From contig JAQMRL010000003.1 of the NCBI GenBank assembly GCA_035578175.1, positions 104,086,969 through 104,150,968 of the forward strand: a DNA stretch of 64,000 bases. Direction: 5' to 3'. The DNA is from Catonia carolina (Eukaryota > Arthropoda > Insecta > Hemiptera > Achilidae). Positions 23,076 through 34,140 of the stretch are shown one piece after another (position 1 is the first letter of the stretch; each line of letters starts with the position of its first letter). The position numbers and the translations under genes are program-made. The notes below the pieces were generated by a model. It searched no databases, was not told the DNA's origin, and saw only the letters and a program-made list of their open reading frames with translations.

Positions 23076-23515
23076 ACTTATTTTGATTCATTAAACAAGG
23101 TTATTGTTCATTCTCTTTAACTGGCGTTCATTTATTCATTTTTCGTTATTACAGGCCTGAATAGATTGAAAATTTCCCCCATAAGTTTCAAATATTGCCA
23201 CTTATAAATATGTAAAATACCTAACTCGCAATGGAACATGTATGTGTCAAGTAATAGAGAATAAAGAAGAACACACTAGTTCAAATCCTCAATACATAAT
23301 TATATCTGTCAATTCTACGCACCTAGTTGACTGCTCATATCAAATCATACTCACTATAGAGTTTAGAGCCTATTTCATTAAATTATCATACATACATAAT
23401 CAGTAAAGTTAGTTCAAAACAGTCATGTTCATCAAAAGAATTCGAAATTCAATACTGCAAAATTATAAATATTTCTCATAAACTTAAGTCAACGATAACG
23501 GTGTACGAGGTGTGT

Positions 23516-24826
23516 TCAAAAAGTAACGGGAATTTTTAAATTTCGCGGGTTTGGATAGTCCGATTGTAAAATTTTTTTAAAATTATGTTGGTACACATGC
23601 CCCTGACGTACGATAAAATTTTCAACAATATTCATTGCTTAGTTCTTAAGTGGAAGCCACTAAGGTTAGACGTGTTTTTCGAGCACGGCTATTTTTGTTT
23701 GTTAAAAAAAATGGATCAAAGAATTAGTATTAAATTTTGCGTGAAAAATTAAATAAAGTGTGTGAAATGTTAACAAAGGCATATGGTGAGTCTGCTATGA
23801 GTAAAACAAGAATTTACGAGTGGTATAAGCGTTTCCAAGATGGCCGCGAAAATGTTGAAGATGACGAACGACCCGGACGTCCAAGCACATCAACAACCGA
23901 TGAAAACGTGAAAAAAGTGAAAGAAATGGTTATGAACGATCGCCGAATCACAATCAGAGAAGTCAGTGATGATGTTGGCATATCGATTGGCTCATGCCAT
24001 GAAATTTTTTCGGATGTTTTGGGTATGAAACGTGTGGCAGCAAAATTTGTTCCAAAATTGTTGAATTTCGAACAAAAACAGCGGCGAATGGAAGTTGCTC
24101 AGGAGTCACTAAATGAAGTCGACAACGATGCGGATCTACTCAAACGTGTTATAACAGGTGACAAAACATGGGTTTACGGATACGATGTCGAAACGAAGGC
24201 TCAATCGTCCCAGTGGAGGCATTCTGGATCGCCAAGACCGAAAAAGGTTCGACAAGTGAGGTCGAATGTGAAGGTTATGCTCACTGTGTTCTTTGATTTT
24301 AATGGCATAGTGCATCATGAATTCTTGCCACAAGGTCAAACAATCAAGGTCAAACTTGTAGGAGTACTACCTACAAGTTCAACGCCGTTTGCGTGAAGCA
24401 ATCCGAAAAAAACGCCCGGATTTGTGGCAAAACAATTCATGGCTTTTGCACCACGATAATGCACCTGCTCACACTTCATTGCTTGTTCGTGAATTTTTGG
24501 CCAAAAACAAAACTGTAACGATGCCCCAGCCTCCATATTCGCCAGACATGGCTCCATGTGACTTTTTTCTATTTCCAAAAATAAAGAGAACATTAAAAGG
24601 CCGTCGTTTTACAAGCATAGATGACTTTAAAAGCGAATCGGTGAAAGAGCTAAAAGCTATCACAAAGATCGAGTTTCAGAAGTGTTTCGAGGATTGGAAA
24701 AAGTGTTGGCACAAGTGTATTGTATGCGAAGAGGACTACTTTGGAGGCGACAATATTAATGTAGATGAATAAATAAATATTTTTTTCAAAAAACGAAAAT
24801 TCCCGTTATTTTTTTAACAAACCTCG
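23516..24826 (+). mobile_element. Nearly complete mariner element with TIRs and TA duplication
   Basis: The left end CGAGGTGTGTTCAAAAAGTA and the reverse-complemented right end CGAGGTTTGTTAAAAAAATA match over about 31 bp and share AACGGGAATTTT. TA lies directly outside both ends (23,514-23,515 and 24,827-24,828). The length of 1,311 bp and the single transposase between the ends are normal for mariner. It lies in an intron of the R3HCC1L-like gene. Confidence 0.96.
23711..24772 (+). pseudogene. mariner transposase, DD34D, broken by two frame disruptions
   Basis: Starts MDQRISIKFCVK at 23,711 and ends NINVDE* at 24,772. In between: a helix-turn-helix N-terminal part ([31 protein letters not shown]; second HTH REVSDDVGISIGS), then TGDKTWVYGYD (first Asp), HHDNAPAHTS (second Asp) and PPYSPDMAPCDFFLF, whose last Asp lies 34 residues after the second, so the DD34D triad is intact. 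The frame shifts once near 23,745 and again between 24,341 and 24,378, where a phrase CAAGGTCAAAC is repeated within 14 bases, suggesting a small duplication. As it stands it cannot make full-length enzyme. Such transposases cut and paste the element at TA sites. Confidence 0.93.
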
Positions 24827-24904
24827 TACATAGTTTCCAGGATCTTTAATTTATTTAAAAGTGTTTTGTAAAAGTAAAATTTGTAATTGCCTGAATTCAA
24901 ATTT

Positions 24905-25180
24905 GGTTGACACAATGTGGTGTTCAGCGTAACTGACTTCTATACCACAGGTCCTGGTTTCGGTCTTGACAAGGTCTGACATTTGTTCATCTGTATATCA
25001 CTTTGTATCATTACCTATGCACTAGCAGACATTAATGTGGTGGTCGGCGTAACTGACTTCCATGCCAGAGGTCCTGGTTTCGGTTTTGGTCAAGGTCTGG
25101 CATTTGTTCATCCACATATCGTCTGGTATCATTACCTATGCACTAGCAAAACTTATGTAGGCACCATTATTCAATAGAAA
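24905..25180 (+). mobile_element. Tandemly duplicated SINE-like unit (two copies)
   Basis: Two adjacent copies of about 120 bp. Each contains GTGGT(G/T)(T/G)(C/T)GGCGTAACTGACTTC-type head sequence, AGGTCCTGGTTTCGGT and GTATCATTACCTATGCACTAGCA. The head and body resemble the SINE at 46.6 kb. The second copy stops about 20 bases before the host exon 'c' donor. Confidence 0.7.
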
Positions 25181-25204
25181 ATAAAATAAATAAATGGAAC
25201 TTAC

Positions 25205-25516
25205 TTTTGACTAGTTGTTTGTGGTTGTATTTGAGATCGATTTAAATTTGGAGTAGAAGATGATGTAGTTTTACAAGTTGTCTGACTTGATACAAGTGGT
25301 GATTGTGGTTCCTGATGGCATTTCTCGCTTCTTGCCGCTGGTGGACGGTATAAAGTCAACGGTGGCATTGCTTTTACTCTACTACTGGGTGTCCCAGTAC
25401 CATTACTAGAAGACCTTGCATTGTTTGAATTCGTTTTTCCAACATCTTTATTCATGACCATCGTCATCATTTTGTTACTTGATGACACAAGCCGGGGAGG
25501 AACATCCACTTGCGCA
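25205..25516 (-). CDS. R3HCC1L: R3HCC1L-like exon 'c': linker with first EJC-binding-like motif
   Basis: Acceptor TTTTTAAATACAG, donor GTAAGTT. Phase 2 in and phase 2 out match both neighbours (Ser97 from AG+T; Lys201 from AA+A). The exon is low in complexity (Ser, Asn, Thr) except for AMPPLTLYRPPAARSEK at residues 146-162. That block resembles the motif by which UPF3B and SMG6 bind the exon junction complex (pattern (R/K)P...(L/I)Y.P..(A/S)R). Whether it binds is inference. Confidence 0.85.
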
Positions 25517-26279
25517 CTGTATTTAAAAATGAAAACATAATTCTAATAAAAACAATATGTTAATTTTTATAATTACAGCTTCATTTTAGTCAGAATCATA
25601 AACTTCCCTGCAGTTACAGAGCTATCAGATCACTTTACCCAATTTAAAATATCAAGGTCGTTTACTCCAGCTGAATTTACTCTGCTTGATCATCATTACT
25701 GCTAAACTAATTTATCAATTATTGGTACAAGAAGTCCAAATTCCCTTTCGTTGATACTTTTTCCCAATCAGTACTACAACAACCACCTTTTTTTAGTCGG
25801 CAAACGTAAATGAGTAAATAAATAAAGATGATACACGTACTTAACAAACATTAGAATATAACGAGATAAATTTAGGTTAATAATTTATTTGAAAAATATT
25901 TAATTACATAAATAATAAAATCTCAACAAAATAATCAGTAATGAAAATATATCAAAGAAACTGACCGTTTGTGTACCACGATAACCATTAAAATCACGTA
26001 TAACTTGGATCATATCAGTTACAGTTAGGAAAAACAACTCAATCAATACGCAAGAATTTATAATTAAATGCTATGAAATAAAGGAGAGAAACAATATTGA
26101 TGAGGAAATATTTTTATTGCCTTATCTATTACGGAGCAATAATAGACACTGCAATTGCAATTGTGGCAATGACAGCTACTATATACAAGCTTGCAATTCT
26201 GTGATCTCCTTATAGTGGAATAATTGGAACTAAATTGAAAAACAGGGTTTACCAATATACACTGATGAAATTTTGTAAT

Positions 26280-26520
26280 GTAAAGGCAATCCAGATGCTT
26301 TTGTACGACAGTGAAACTTGGGCTCTTAAAGGGAGAAGACAGAATTAAAAATTACGATACAAGGCAAAAGTTGCAGAAAATGAGTGTAGATGAAAGAATC
26401 AGTAATCACAATAAATGAATGGAGCATTTTCAGGGAATGAAGGAAGTTGGAATTCCAAAGTAGGTTCTGGAATACAGGCATGAAGGAAAAAGCTTGGAAA
26501 GACTTCTACAATGCTAGGAG
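26280..26520 (+). pseudogene. LINE reverse transcriptase C-terminal relic
   Basis: The plus strand reads KAIQMLLYDSETWALKGR, the conserved LLYG.E.WAL block of LINE reverse transcriptases, followed by frame-shifted sequence. Short and decayed, in an intron. Confidence 0.6.
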
Positions 26521-26554
26521 TATATCATTATTATTTTTTATTGAGTAATGATGC

Positions 26555-26668
26555 CTATTATAAGCCTTGGTTTGTAAATAGGTAATGATATGAAGTGAGA
26601 TAATGATATAAAAATGGAAAATGCCACATATCTGACCGGGAATCGAATCCAGGACCATAGAAGCTATA
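26555..26668 (-). mobile_element. SINE fragment, reverse orientation
   Basis: The reverse complement contains GGTCCTGGATTCGATTCCCG followed by GTCAGATATGTGGCATTTTC, as in the SINE at 46.6 kb. The 5' part is diverged. Confidence 0.6.
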
Positions 26669-27268
26669 GTCAGTTTTAAATATAGGTTTTTAGTGAATGG
26701 TATAAAATGTTTTGATGTTGAACCAGGCTAGAGAGTACACTGTAAAGAGAAGTCAATTTTCTAACAAATTAACAAAATACAGAGATCATAAGTTAAGTAA
26801 TAATTATCATGATTTTACATACACTTAACTACAGCTGTTAAAATTAAGTGGTCACTTGTCAAGAACTTCATTAAAAAATCATAACTTTGTTATGTGCATT
26901 CTAAACATGTACTAAGGTAACATACATATAATTATACAATTTAATCAACACATAAAAAATTGTATTTTTTTTTGAATGACCTTAAAAGTGACAAACACTT
27001 GTGTTATACTGACTGGACTTGACCTGCAAGTACAAATGACATTATTTTCTCTTAAGCCTAGATCTGTCACTCATAACAGTCAAGAAAGGTTGAGAAGGGA
27101 CATTAACTAAAGATATAAACAATCACTCATATTTCTACAGGATACCAACACACTTGATTCAAAAGAGCAAATTTAATAATACCCTATAAAAATTTAAAAC
27201 AACATTTATAAATTAATAAATTTATTAATTTATAAATTACAACACTATAAACTGCCTGTTTGCAATAC

Positions 27269-27424
27269 CTTGATTTCAGGAGGCTGCCAGGGCAAACCAC
27301 TATTCTCCTTCCAGAATCTTGCCCGATTGAAAATGTTTTTAAATTTGCACCAGAGAATGTTTGTTCCACCAGTTGATGTATTAGGAGTCGGCGGAATGAA
27401 CTTAATGGTGGGAACAATAATACA
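27269..27424 (-). CDS. R3HCC1L: R3HCC1L-like exon 'b': R3H domain
   Basis: Acceptor TTTTGTTGCAG, donor GTATTG. The exon encodes residues 46-96, beginning VLLFPPLSSFRRLLIHQLVE and continuing TFSIGQDSGRRIVVC. This is the R3H fold: the signature Arg-x3-His is present (Arg57, His61), as are the FSIG turn and the GRR(I/V)VV strand. R3H domains bind single-stranded nucleic acid. The close match to R3HCC1 (V(L/I)FPPL.S..R.LIH...E) fixes the reading frame against two competing open frames over the same bases. Confidence 0.93.
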
Positions 27425-27555
27425 CTGCAACAAAACAATAAAAACAAGAATTTTAAATACCTTAAAAAACTGTCTTATAGTTTACTCATTTATATAGCTA
27501 GTGTTATAAAGTACATACTGTTGTACATACCAGTGGTATATCTATTCAAGTAGCA

Positions 27556-28720
27556 TCCGAAGCAGTTATCTCAGAGAAGTAATGCCAATATTTAAGAAGA
27601 GGAGCAGGGGTCAATGTAACAACTACAGAGGGATAACGTTGATGAACCAGTGTGCAAAATTGTAATCCTGAACAGAATGAAATCACAGGTTGAAGGAACA
27701 TTGAGTGAAGAACAACATAGTTTCTGGCTAAGAAGAAGCACAGTAGGTCTGATTTTTGTGGTGAGACAAGTGATTAAGAAGAAATCGGAATTTGGGGAAA
27801 AAATTTGTATGGATCCTGACATTAGGAAGGGCTATGAAATGGTAATAATGAAATAAATTGGCTAAGACTCTAGAAACTCATGTCTTAGACTCTCTAAGTT
27901 CTGTACATAATAGAATGGATAAAGGAACTGTATAGGGTGAACTGGTGTACGGTCAGAACCCCATAGCAGGTCCACCAGGATGGTTTGAGGTTACAAGTAG
28001 ACTGAAGTGGGTAAGTGTGTTGTTGCCGATAATATGATCATTTAACTGATCATTAATATAATCTTGGAACTGGTAAGAAGGAAAGTGAAAGCAAATGTAC
28101 AAAATATAGAATCAAAACACATGATCTTTGCAGACGATGTGGCAATATAATGAGGAAATCGAAGAGGTGCTGTCTGAATGGAATAGACTTCAGTCCATGG
28201 GGCTTGAAATCAGTGAGGAGAAGATGTGATGTTAATAGGACGGGAAAAGAAACTGAAAAGGGATGTACAGTTAAATTAACAAGACACTAAAGGTTGCGAA
28301 AAGCTTAGTCGCGAGCAAAAACAGCTAATGACTGCAGAATAGAACACAAAATTACAAAGAGATTGGAGAAAGAAGGAAAAATGTTCCAGAGTGTGAGACA
28401 CCAGCTCTTGAATAGGAAAATAACAAGGAAGGCCAAGGAGTTAATGTATAAAATGCACTATGTATCAATAGTGACTTACACATCAAAGACATGGGTTCTG
28501 GATGAGAGAGAATGGAACAGACTGCAAGAAGGAGAGATGAAATTTCTCAAGAACATAGCAGGAAAGACTATGATGGATAAGGTAAAGATTGATGATATTA
28601 GAGAGAAGATTGGGATGGAGAGTCTGAGAACGAAGGTGGAGGATTGAAGTGGGTGGGGCATGTGAAGAGAATGGATGCTGGCATCCATGAGAAGACTTGA
28701 AGATTCAGGTGGAAAAGGGA
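27556..28720 (+). pseudogene. LINE reverse transcriptase relic in intron 1
   Basis: Pieces in several frames follow reverse-transcriptase order: CNNYRGITLMNQCAKL (motif 2a-like), LNRMKSQVEGTLSEEQHSFW, RQVIKKKSEFGEKICM, then HMIFADDVAI with the catalytic FADD near 28,124-28,141, then a 94-codon open stretch (28,363-28,647) with VRHQLLNRKITRKAKELMYK, VTYTSKTWVLDERE and a DKV..DDIREK..MESL..KVED tail. Many stops and frame changes show it is dead. Confidence 0.85.
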
Positions 28721-29129
28721 AGGCTTAATTAACACCTAGACACACAAATTGTGGTACAGGAGTGGAAATGTATTTATGTAAAAAGACAAAATTAAATTAG
28801 TGGTCAAAGCTCACTGAATCTAAAGAATCTAATCCTTATTCCAACAGCTGCTAACAAGTTTCTATTTACCAACTACTAAATTATAAACAGATTTAATATA
28901 AACTCTTTAAACTTAAAATTTGTAGATCCATTATACAAAGAATGTTAACACATTAAGCACATATATGTGCATAAAACCTGCATATTCATATAGTTTTTAT
29001 TATTAGGGAAAATAAATTATAATACTTCGCTAAAAAAAACCCGTGATGAGCTACCACCAATATCACTAATAACATTTATACATAACTAGCTAAAATGCCC
29101 GTTCTTCGAACGGTTTTCTTGGTGCTGTG

Positions 29130-29240
29130 GACACTGTTGGTGAACTGAGTTCGATCCCTGTCAGGTCTGATATTCTTTAGTCATTAATTTTGTCTACCTC
29201 CTTTCAATGTCAGAATCATTATTAATGAAAAAAAAATAGT
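29130..29240 (+). repeat. SINE fragment inside the Helitron
   Basis: CTGTGGACACTGTTGGTGAA, AGTTCGATCCCTGTCAGG (B-box region) and TGATATTCTTTAGTCATT follow the SINE head/body order. Tail is degenerate. Confidence 0.5.
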
Positions 29241-29416
29241 TGGACGTGAAATAAAAGTGAGATCTTTGTGTTTTTAAATGAAGATATGCAGCGCTTTATT
29301 ATTTTCTGAAGTGTAATTAAATTTTAATTTCCAACAATAATTATTACTTTAGTGAATGTAAGTTGGCTTTTATTGAAATATGATAATATATCTCAATGTA
29401 TTCATATTAACTCAAT

Positions 29417-29800
29417 GACCTGTTGAGACGCTAACCGTAGCTTATGTTCATACAAACTTGGCCTAGCAAAAATTGTGAATGTCTTTCCCTGTCAGCCTCA
29501 TGATGATTAGAACAGGCTTCAGAGCACTCACTTCTGTGAATAGAAGCCTGACGGACCTGTTGAGATGTTAATCATACTTCATTATCTTCAACAGACTCAG
29601 CCTCGCATAGTTCTGAGTGTCCTCCCTGTCAGCCTTCAGGCGACTGGAACCTTCTTTAGAGCACTCACTTCTACAAACAGAAGCCTGGTGGACTCATTAA
29701 GATACCAGTCATTGTTTACATTGTTCTACAGGTTCAATTTGGCGGGTATGACTAAGCCTCTCTTAATTTGTTTTTAGCTTTGCTGTAGTAGCTTCCTGGC
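29417..29800. repeat. Tandem repeat, about 137-bp period, three units
   Basis: GACCTGTTGAGA at 29,417 recurs at 29,553 and in changed form (GGACTCATTAAGATACCAG) near 29,690. Each unit contains CCCTGTCAGCC, CTTC/TTAGAGCACTCACTTC and ACAGAAGCCTG or its variants. Internal to the Helitron. Confidence 0.7.
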
Positions 29801-31881
29801 TCTCATTAGCCCTGTTTAACTTTATATTTTGGCACGTCTTGTAACTTTGGTCAACCATGACCTCTTGCACGAAGGCATAATTATCTTTGAAATAAGAAAA
29901 TAAATAGCGTACGAAGTTAAGAGATATCTAAAAATAAAGAAAACGAACTAAAGAAGAATACCACTACTAGTAAAAACTTCAAAATTTATTAACAATAAAA
30001 GGATTAAAATAAGATGAAATTGAAAAATCGAAACACAATGAGTACAACAGTAATGCAACTGTTAATCGAGGTTGGGACCTCTAGAGAGGCAGTTTTGCTT
30101 ACTGGTGGTTTGGGTATGTATGTGGACAAAACCCAAACCGATTCATCAGAAATATTTTCACAAAAATTAATTAGTATTGTTTTACATAAATAAATAAATT
30201 TACTATTTATATAGAGCAATGAAAAATGATGGTTTTGAAGTTTTACTCACAGAAATCTGTGTGCGTAACTGTAGGAAATTTAATTATTTGCTACAAAGCA
30301 ACAAAAATTGCTGTTATGATACCGTTAAATGAAAGGTACATCACAATAGGAACACCAGGATGGTTAACTAACAAACTATTAAGACGACTGATTCATTTTT
30401 GACAATGTGAATGAGAATGGGTGTATAGGGTACTGTTAGAATGAGCAGGTAGGTAGGTAACTGACTAAATGAATACGGGTTTTACCAGCGCTAAGGGCTA
30501 TGTTTATTATTCTGTTTATTTTGTAAGTTAATATTCTAAAATATATTGATATGTTTATTTTCTTTTTTAAATTGGTAATATTTCCGTTATTACTCATGAA
30601 AATGAAAAATTTCACATAATCAAACTTATTAATCTTTAAAAGTTTTGTAATTTCGATTATGTAACATTTTTTGATACATTGACTTTTACCGAGATATTCA
30701 TAGTTTTCTACTTACCCCTCACTCTGAACTCCCCCATCCCTTTATGATATTAAAAAAAATTATAGCCTATTTTCATTTTGAATATGTCCAGAACCTAAAT
30801 ACCGAAATTTATTGAATTTGGTTCAGCGGTTCTTGCATGATGCCGTAACATGCAAACAGATAAAAATTCAGCTGAACTTATTTTCAGTGTTTACTTGGTA
30901 GATCAGGCACAGAAACAAAATTTGGGCCATTTTGAAAAATTATACAGACAAAATCACAATTTTATTTATATAGATGTAACTTACAATATTTAAAAACTAA
31001 AATACCCATACTTTAATATTTCATAATGTTCAAGAAAGCTTTAAATTATGATACTACTTAAGAAAAGAGCAGCATTTCTGATTATCACTTCATTTAATAT
31101 TTTACACGACTGGTTAACTCAATTAAAAAGCAGATCCTAAATGCTACATCTAACACAATAAGTATGCAAATAGAGTCAGAATTAACTAGGCCATAAAAAA
31201 CAAAATTTTAAATTGAAATAAAATCCTGACTTTCCACAGGATTAAAGAATGAGTTTCATTAAACAACCAATAATAAACATTAAACTTTTATAATTAGTAA
31301 TCTCCTGAGTAACAACACAGCAGGCCTACATCTCGTAACAAGCAAATACTACTAATCAGTAAAATTCAGCCTGAATAAAACAGTATAAATTTAAATGCAA
31401 CAGTATAAATTTAAATGCAATTCTAATTTTGATAAGCAACTGGGGTATACCGCAACTGGTTTGTATAAAACTATACATTTATTGTAATCTAACATACAGA
31501 AATTTAATTAGCAGGTATCTTATCAATTTATAAAATTACAAAATCCACATTTCCCGAAAGCAAGCCCCTTAAAAAACAAAATAATATAAATTTTTAAATT
31601 TGTCCTACCTTGTTATCTATTCCACTAAGTATTCACACAAGGTTTCTAACTAAATGATTTTGCTGAAATCAGGTTGAATGTGAAGGCTAAGTGCTGTTTC
31701 TTTTACCTAAATACCAATGTCATTGAAAATAGCTACAATATTAATGTCAAAACGGCCTTCATTTGCCCTCATTTTATAACTTGGGAGGTTATATTTTACA
31801 GTTCCTATCAATAAAATAGTTCATTAACCTACAAATACTAAGCATTAACGATATCTAAAAATAATATTACATGACACTTAC

Positions 31882-32015
31882 GAGTTTAAACATTTAGTGC
31901 AACTTAAAAGTAAAAATTTTCGAATGTCTACTGCAACTAGCTCCAAAAATTCGGAGTCGAAGAGCGACACACAACCAAAATTCTTTTTACAATCCAGCCT
32001 GACTCCTGTTTTTAA
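31882..32015 (-). CDS. R3HCC1L: R3HCC1L-like exon 'a': N-terminal helix before R3H
   Basis: The acceptor is a pyrimidine-poor ATTATAATTCAG; the donor is GTAAGTG. The exon encodes 44 codons plus TC, and the next exon supplies T to make Ser45. The peptide includes FDSEFLELVAVDIRKFLLL, which corresponds to the conserved helix just before the R3H domain in R3HCC1 proteins (pattern F(V/L)..(I/V)..(E/D)(L/I)..FLL). No in-frame ATG lies between the acceptor and an upstream stop, so the start codon must be in an earlier exon. This exon was too short for ordinary ORF scans and was found by frame and similarity. The splice donor and phase match strengthen it. Confidence 0.75.
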
Positions 32016-33687
32016 CTGAATTATAATGAAAGTGAATAAGGTAGTAGAGATAAACACTCATTACAGTTATTAACACAATCAACACTTTATATTATTATGT
32101 AAATTATTACATACTTGGTTACAGTGGGCACGAGATGTGACGATCAAGAACAATTAAGAATAAAAATAACAATCGCTTCGTACATTCCAATCTCTTATGA
32201 CAGCACAAGCCACCAACATTGTAGTAGCTGCCTCTGTCATTATTATCATTATGTAATAATATTGTAATCATTTCCTACTTCTGGATATCCATCTAAAATA
32301 ATTGTACACTCGTAGGAATAAAAGTTACCATTGGTTTAATTAAATAAAGCTCGTGATTTTAAAAATGTGATTGAAATAATATTAATTTTACATACTTAAA
32401 GTAACTTACAACTAAAATTATCTATACTTTTTAAAAATGCTTTTTTAGAGTTCTATTAAATAATAAATAATAATAAAAATTAATTTACATACAAATTTTT
32501 GTTGTATTGTTATTTTAGAAGTTTTCATTACGTGCGGGTAACCAGCCTGCTGAATGAACACTACTACCCGCGTAGTTTGAATGCGAACTTTTATAACAAT
32601 AACTTGCCGTTTTTTAGTGATAGCTATTTGTTACCAAACCCTTGACCTTCGGAGTACGCTACTTACCTAGGAGTACCTTGATCCTTAACTGAGGAGTGCA
32701 AACAAACAAATTAGAAGAAATCAGACAAATTTGTCAAATTGTAATGCTTAACAGTACTTGCTTGACATTGAACTCTTTAATTTTTATCATTTATTTATGT
32801 TTAGGCCTATTATTGTTTTTGAGACTGACTTCCTGCAGTAAAAATAATTTGACATATTGTAGTTATTTTACCTGCCGCTGCAAGTCAGGGTTTTGTAATA
32901 TTTTACCTACTATTTTTATTCAGGATTAATTTACTGCAGATTTATTTTGCAGTCAGCATTTTATGTTTGGTTAGAATGTGTGTTTGCATAGTAATTATTC
33001 TGCAGAGGAACTAAGTTCAAATCGTTAAATTTAAAAATTTCTTATCCCTTCCTCAGTCCTTCAGGTCTTCAGGTATTATGAAGTGTTATAGAGCAGCTGT
33101 ATGTCTACCAAATGTTCTGTCAGTGCAAGGTATTTTGACAAAGACAAGATCACCTAATGACGTATTTAACAGGAGGCACATTTCTCATGAAAATAAAGAA
33201 AACTAGAACAAAATCTGGTCACAGTATCTTCCACTATATTTTTGGGATGACACAGTGAATAAGATGAGCAAGTACATCCTGCTCTGCTCACATGAGTATG
33301 GCACAGAGCGTGCCATTCAATTGAACGATTGGGATGAAATATGGAATAGAGCAAGTAGATTTAAGAACAGCACTGAGCTATATTAAATAAGCAGATACTG
33401 AGTGGTGTGTGACTTTTACTCACCATTTTACTCACAGGATGTTGTGTTTGCGCATGCATGAAGTACCTGAACATTCATGCACTCCCACACACACAAACAA
33501 TTTTGTCTCTCATACGTGCATCTTTCTAATTAATCTAATACCAACTCATTTCTCCAAATAGATTGGTTGAGGTTGTTATAGTATCCAAGAGTACAACTGG
33601 CCATTTAAAAAAATTGTTTAGCTTTTAACCTGCTGCTCTGCCAGTACATTACAGGAATTGTTTAACCACCATATGTCTTCTAAAGTC
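32016..33687. other. Upstream region of the host gene; start exon not resolved
   Basis: The minus-strand first exon(s) and promoter of the R3HCC1L-like gene should be in or beyond this region. A good donor context (CCTAG|GTAAGTAG) lies near 32,670 and another (ACCAA|GTATGT) near 32,114, either of which might end an untranslated exon. I found no ATG-containing exon with the needed phase 0 end. No other gene is seen. Confidence 0.35.
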
Positions 33688-34022
33688 CAGCCTCTCTTAG
33701 TTTGCTCCTAATGTAAACAAATAATGACATCACTGAGCATGCGCATTATATCAAAATGTGTACACGCTGATTAAAAAGTAACAACAAAATACTTTCAAAA
33801 GTATTTAAATACAAAATACTTTTAAAAGTATTTTTCTAAATGAAATTGTTAGGCCTACATCATATCATGACTGATGTTTGAAGTACCTACTTTAAGTACT
33901 TATAATTTAAAACATAGTTAACTTAATAGGAATACGGCATCCGTAAAGTCGCAGACTCTAGTGTGCACCCTGTAGTAGGTGGCTTTTGTTTGTTGACAGT
34001 AGGAGCAAACTAAGAACGGCTG
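33688..34022. mobile_element. Possible hAT-like MITE
   Basis: The left end CAGCCTCTCTTAGTTTGC matches the reverse complement of the right end (CAGCCGTTCTTAGTTTGC), and similarity continues through TCCTAATGTAAACAAA. Inside are inverted ACAAAATACTTT/AAAAGTATTT phrases, common in hAT-type MITEs. An 8-bp duplication is not evident, so the superfamily is tentative. Confidence 0.5.
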
Positions 34023-34140
34023 AACTGTAGGTTGTTGTTGTATGAAGGAATAATGACCCCCTCACCCAAGCCACCTCATTCACCTTGCATATAGATGCCT
34101 TACAGAGGCAGATTCCCCATTGTGTGCTTCATGAATATAC

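Larger units (their letters stand above)
29086..30974 (-). mobile_element. Non-autonomous Helitron with both termini
   Basis: On the minus strand the element begins TCTATATAAATAAAATTG after a host A, and ends in a hairpin CCGTTCGAAGAACGG, then GCATTTTAG and CTAG before a host T. TC at the 5' end, a GC hairpin about 10 nt before CTAG, and insertion between A and T are the three Helitron hallmarks; there is no target duplication, as expected. About 1.9 kb, no Rep/helicase frame, with a SINE and a tandem repeat inside. It lies in intron 1 of the host gene. Confidence 0.85.

Noticed and set aside
27245..27433. A 62-codon minus-strand frame (IVPTIKFIPPTPNTSTG...) over the R3H exon
   Set aside because: The overlapping frame VLLFPPLSSFRRLLIH matches the R3H domain and fits the phase of both neighbouring exons, so this one is a shadow.
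27270..27497. Plus-strand 75-codon frame over the same exon
   Set aside because: It is antisense to the R3H exon and shows no domain.
32103..32230. A start exon for the R3HCC1L-like gene (ATGACAGAGGCAGC...) near 32.2 kb
   Set aside because: The ATG frame hits a stop before the GTATGT donor, and the frame that would match phase 0 has no ATG, so at best it is untranslated.
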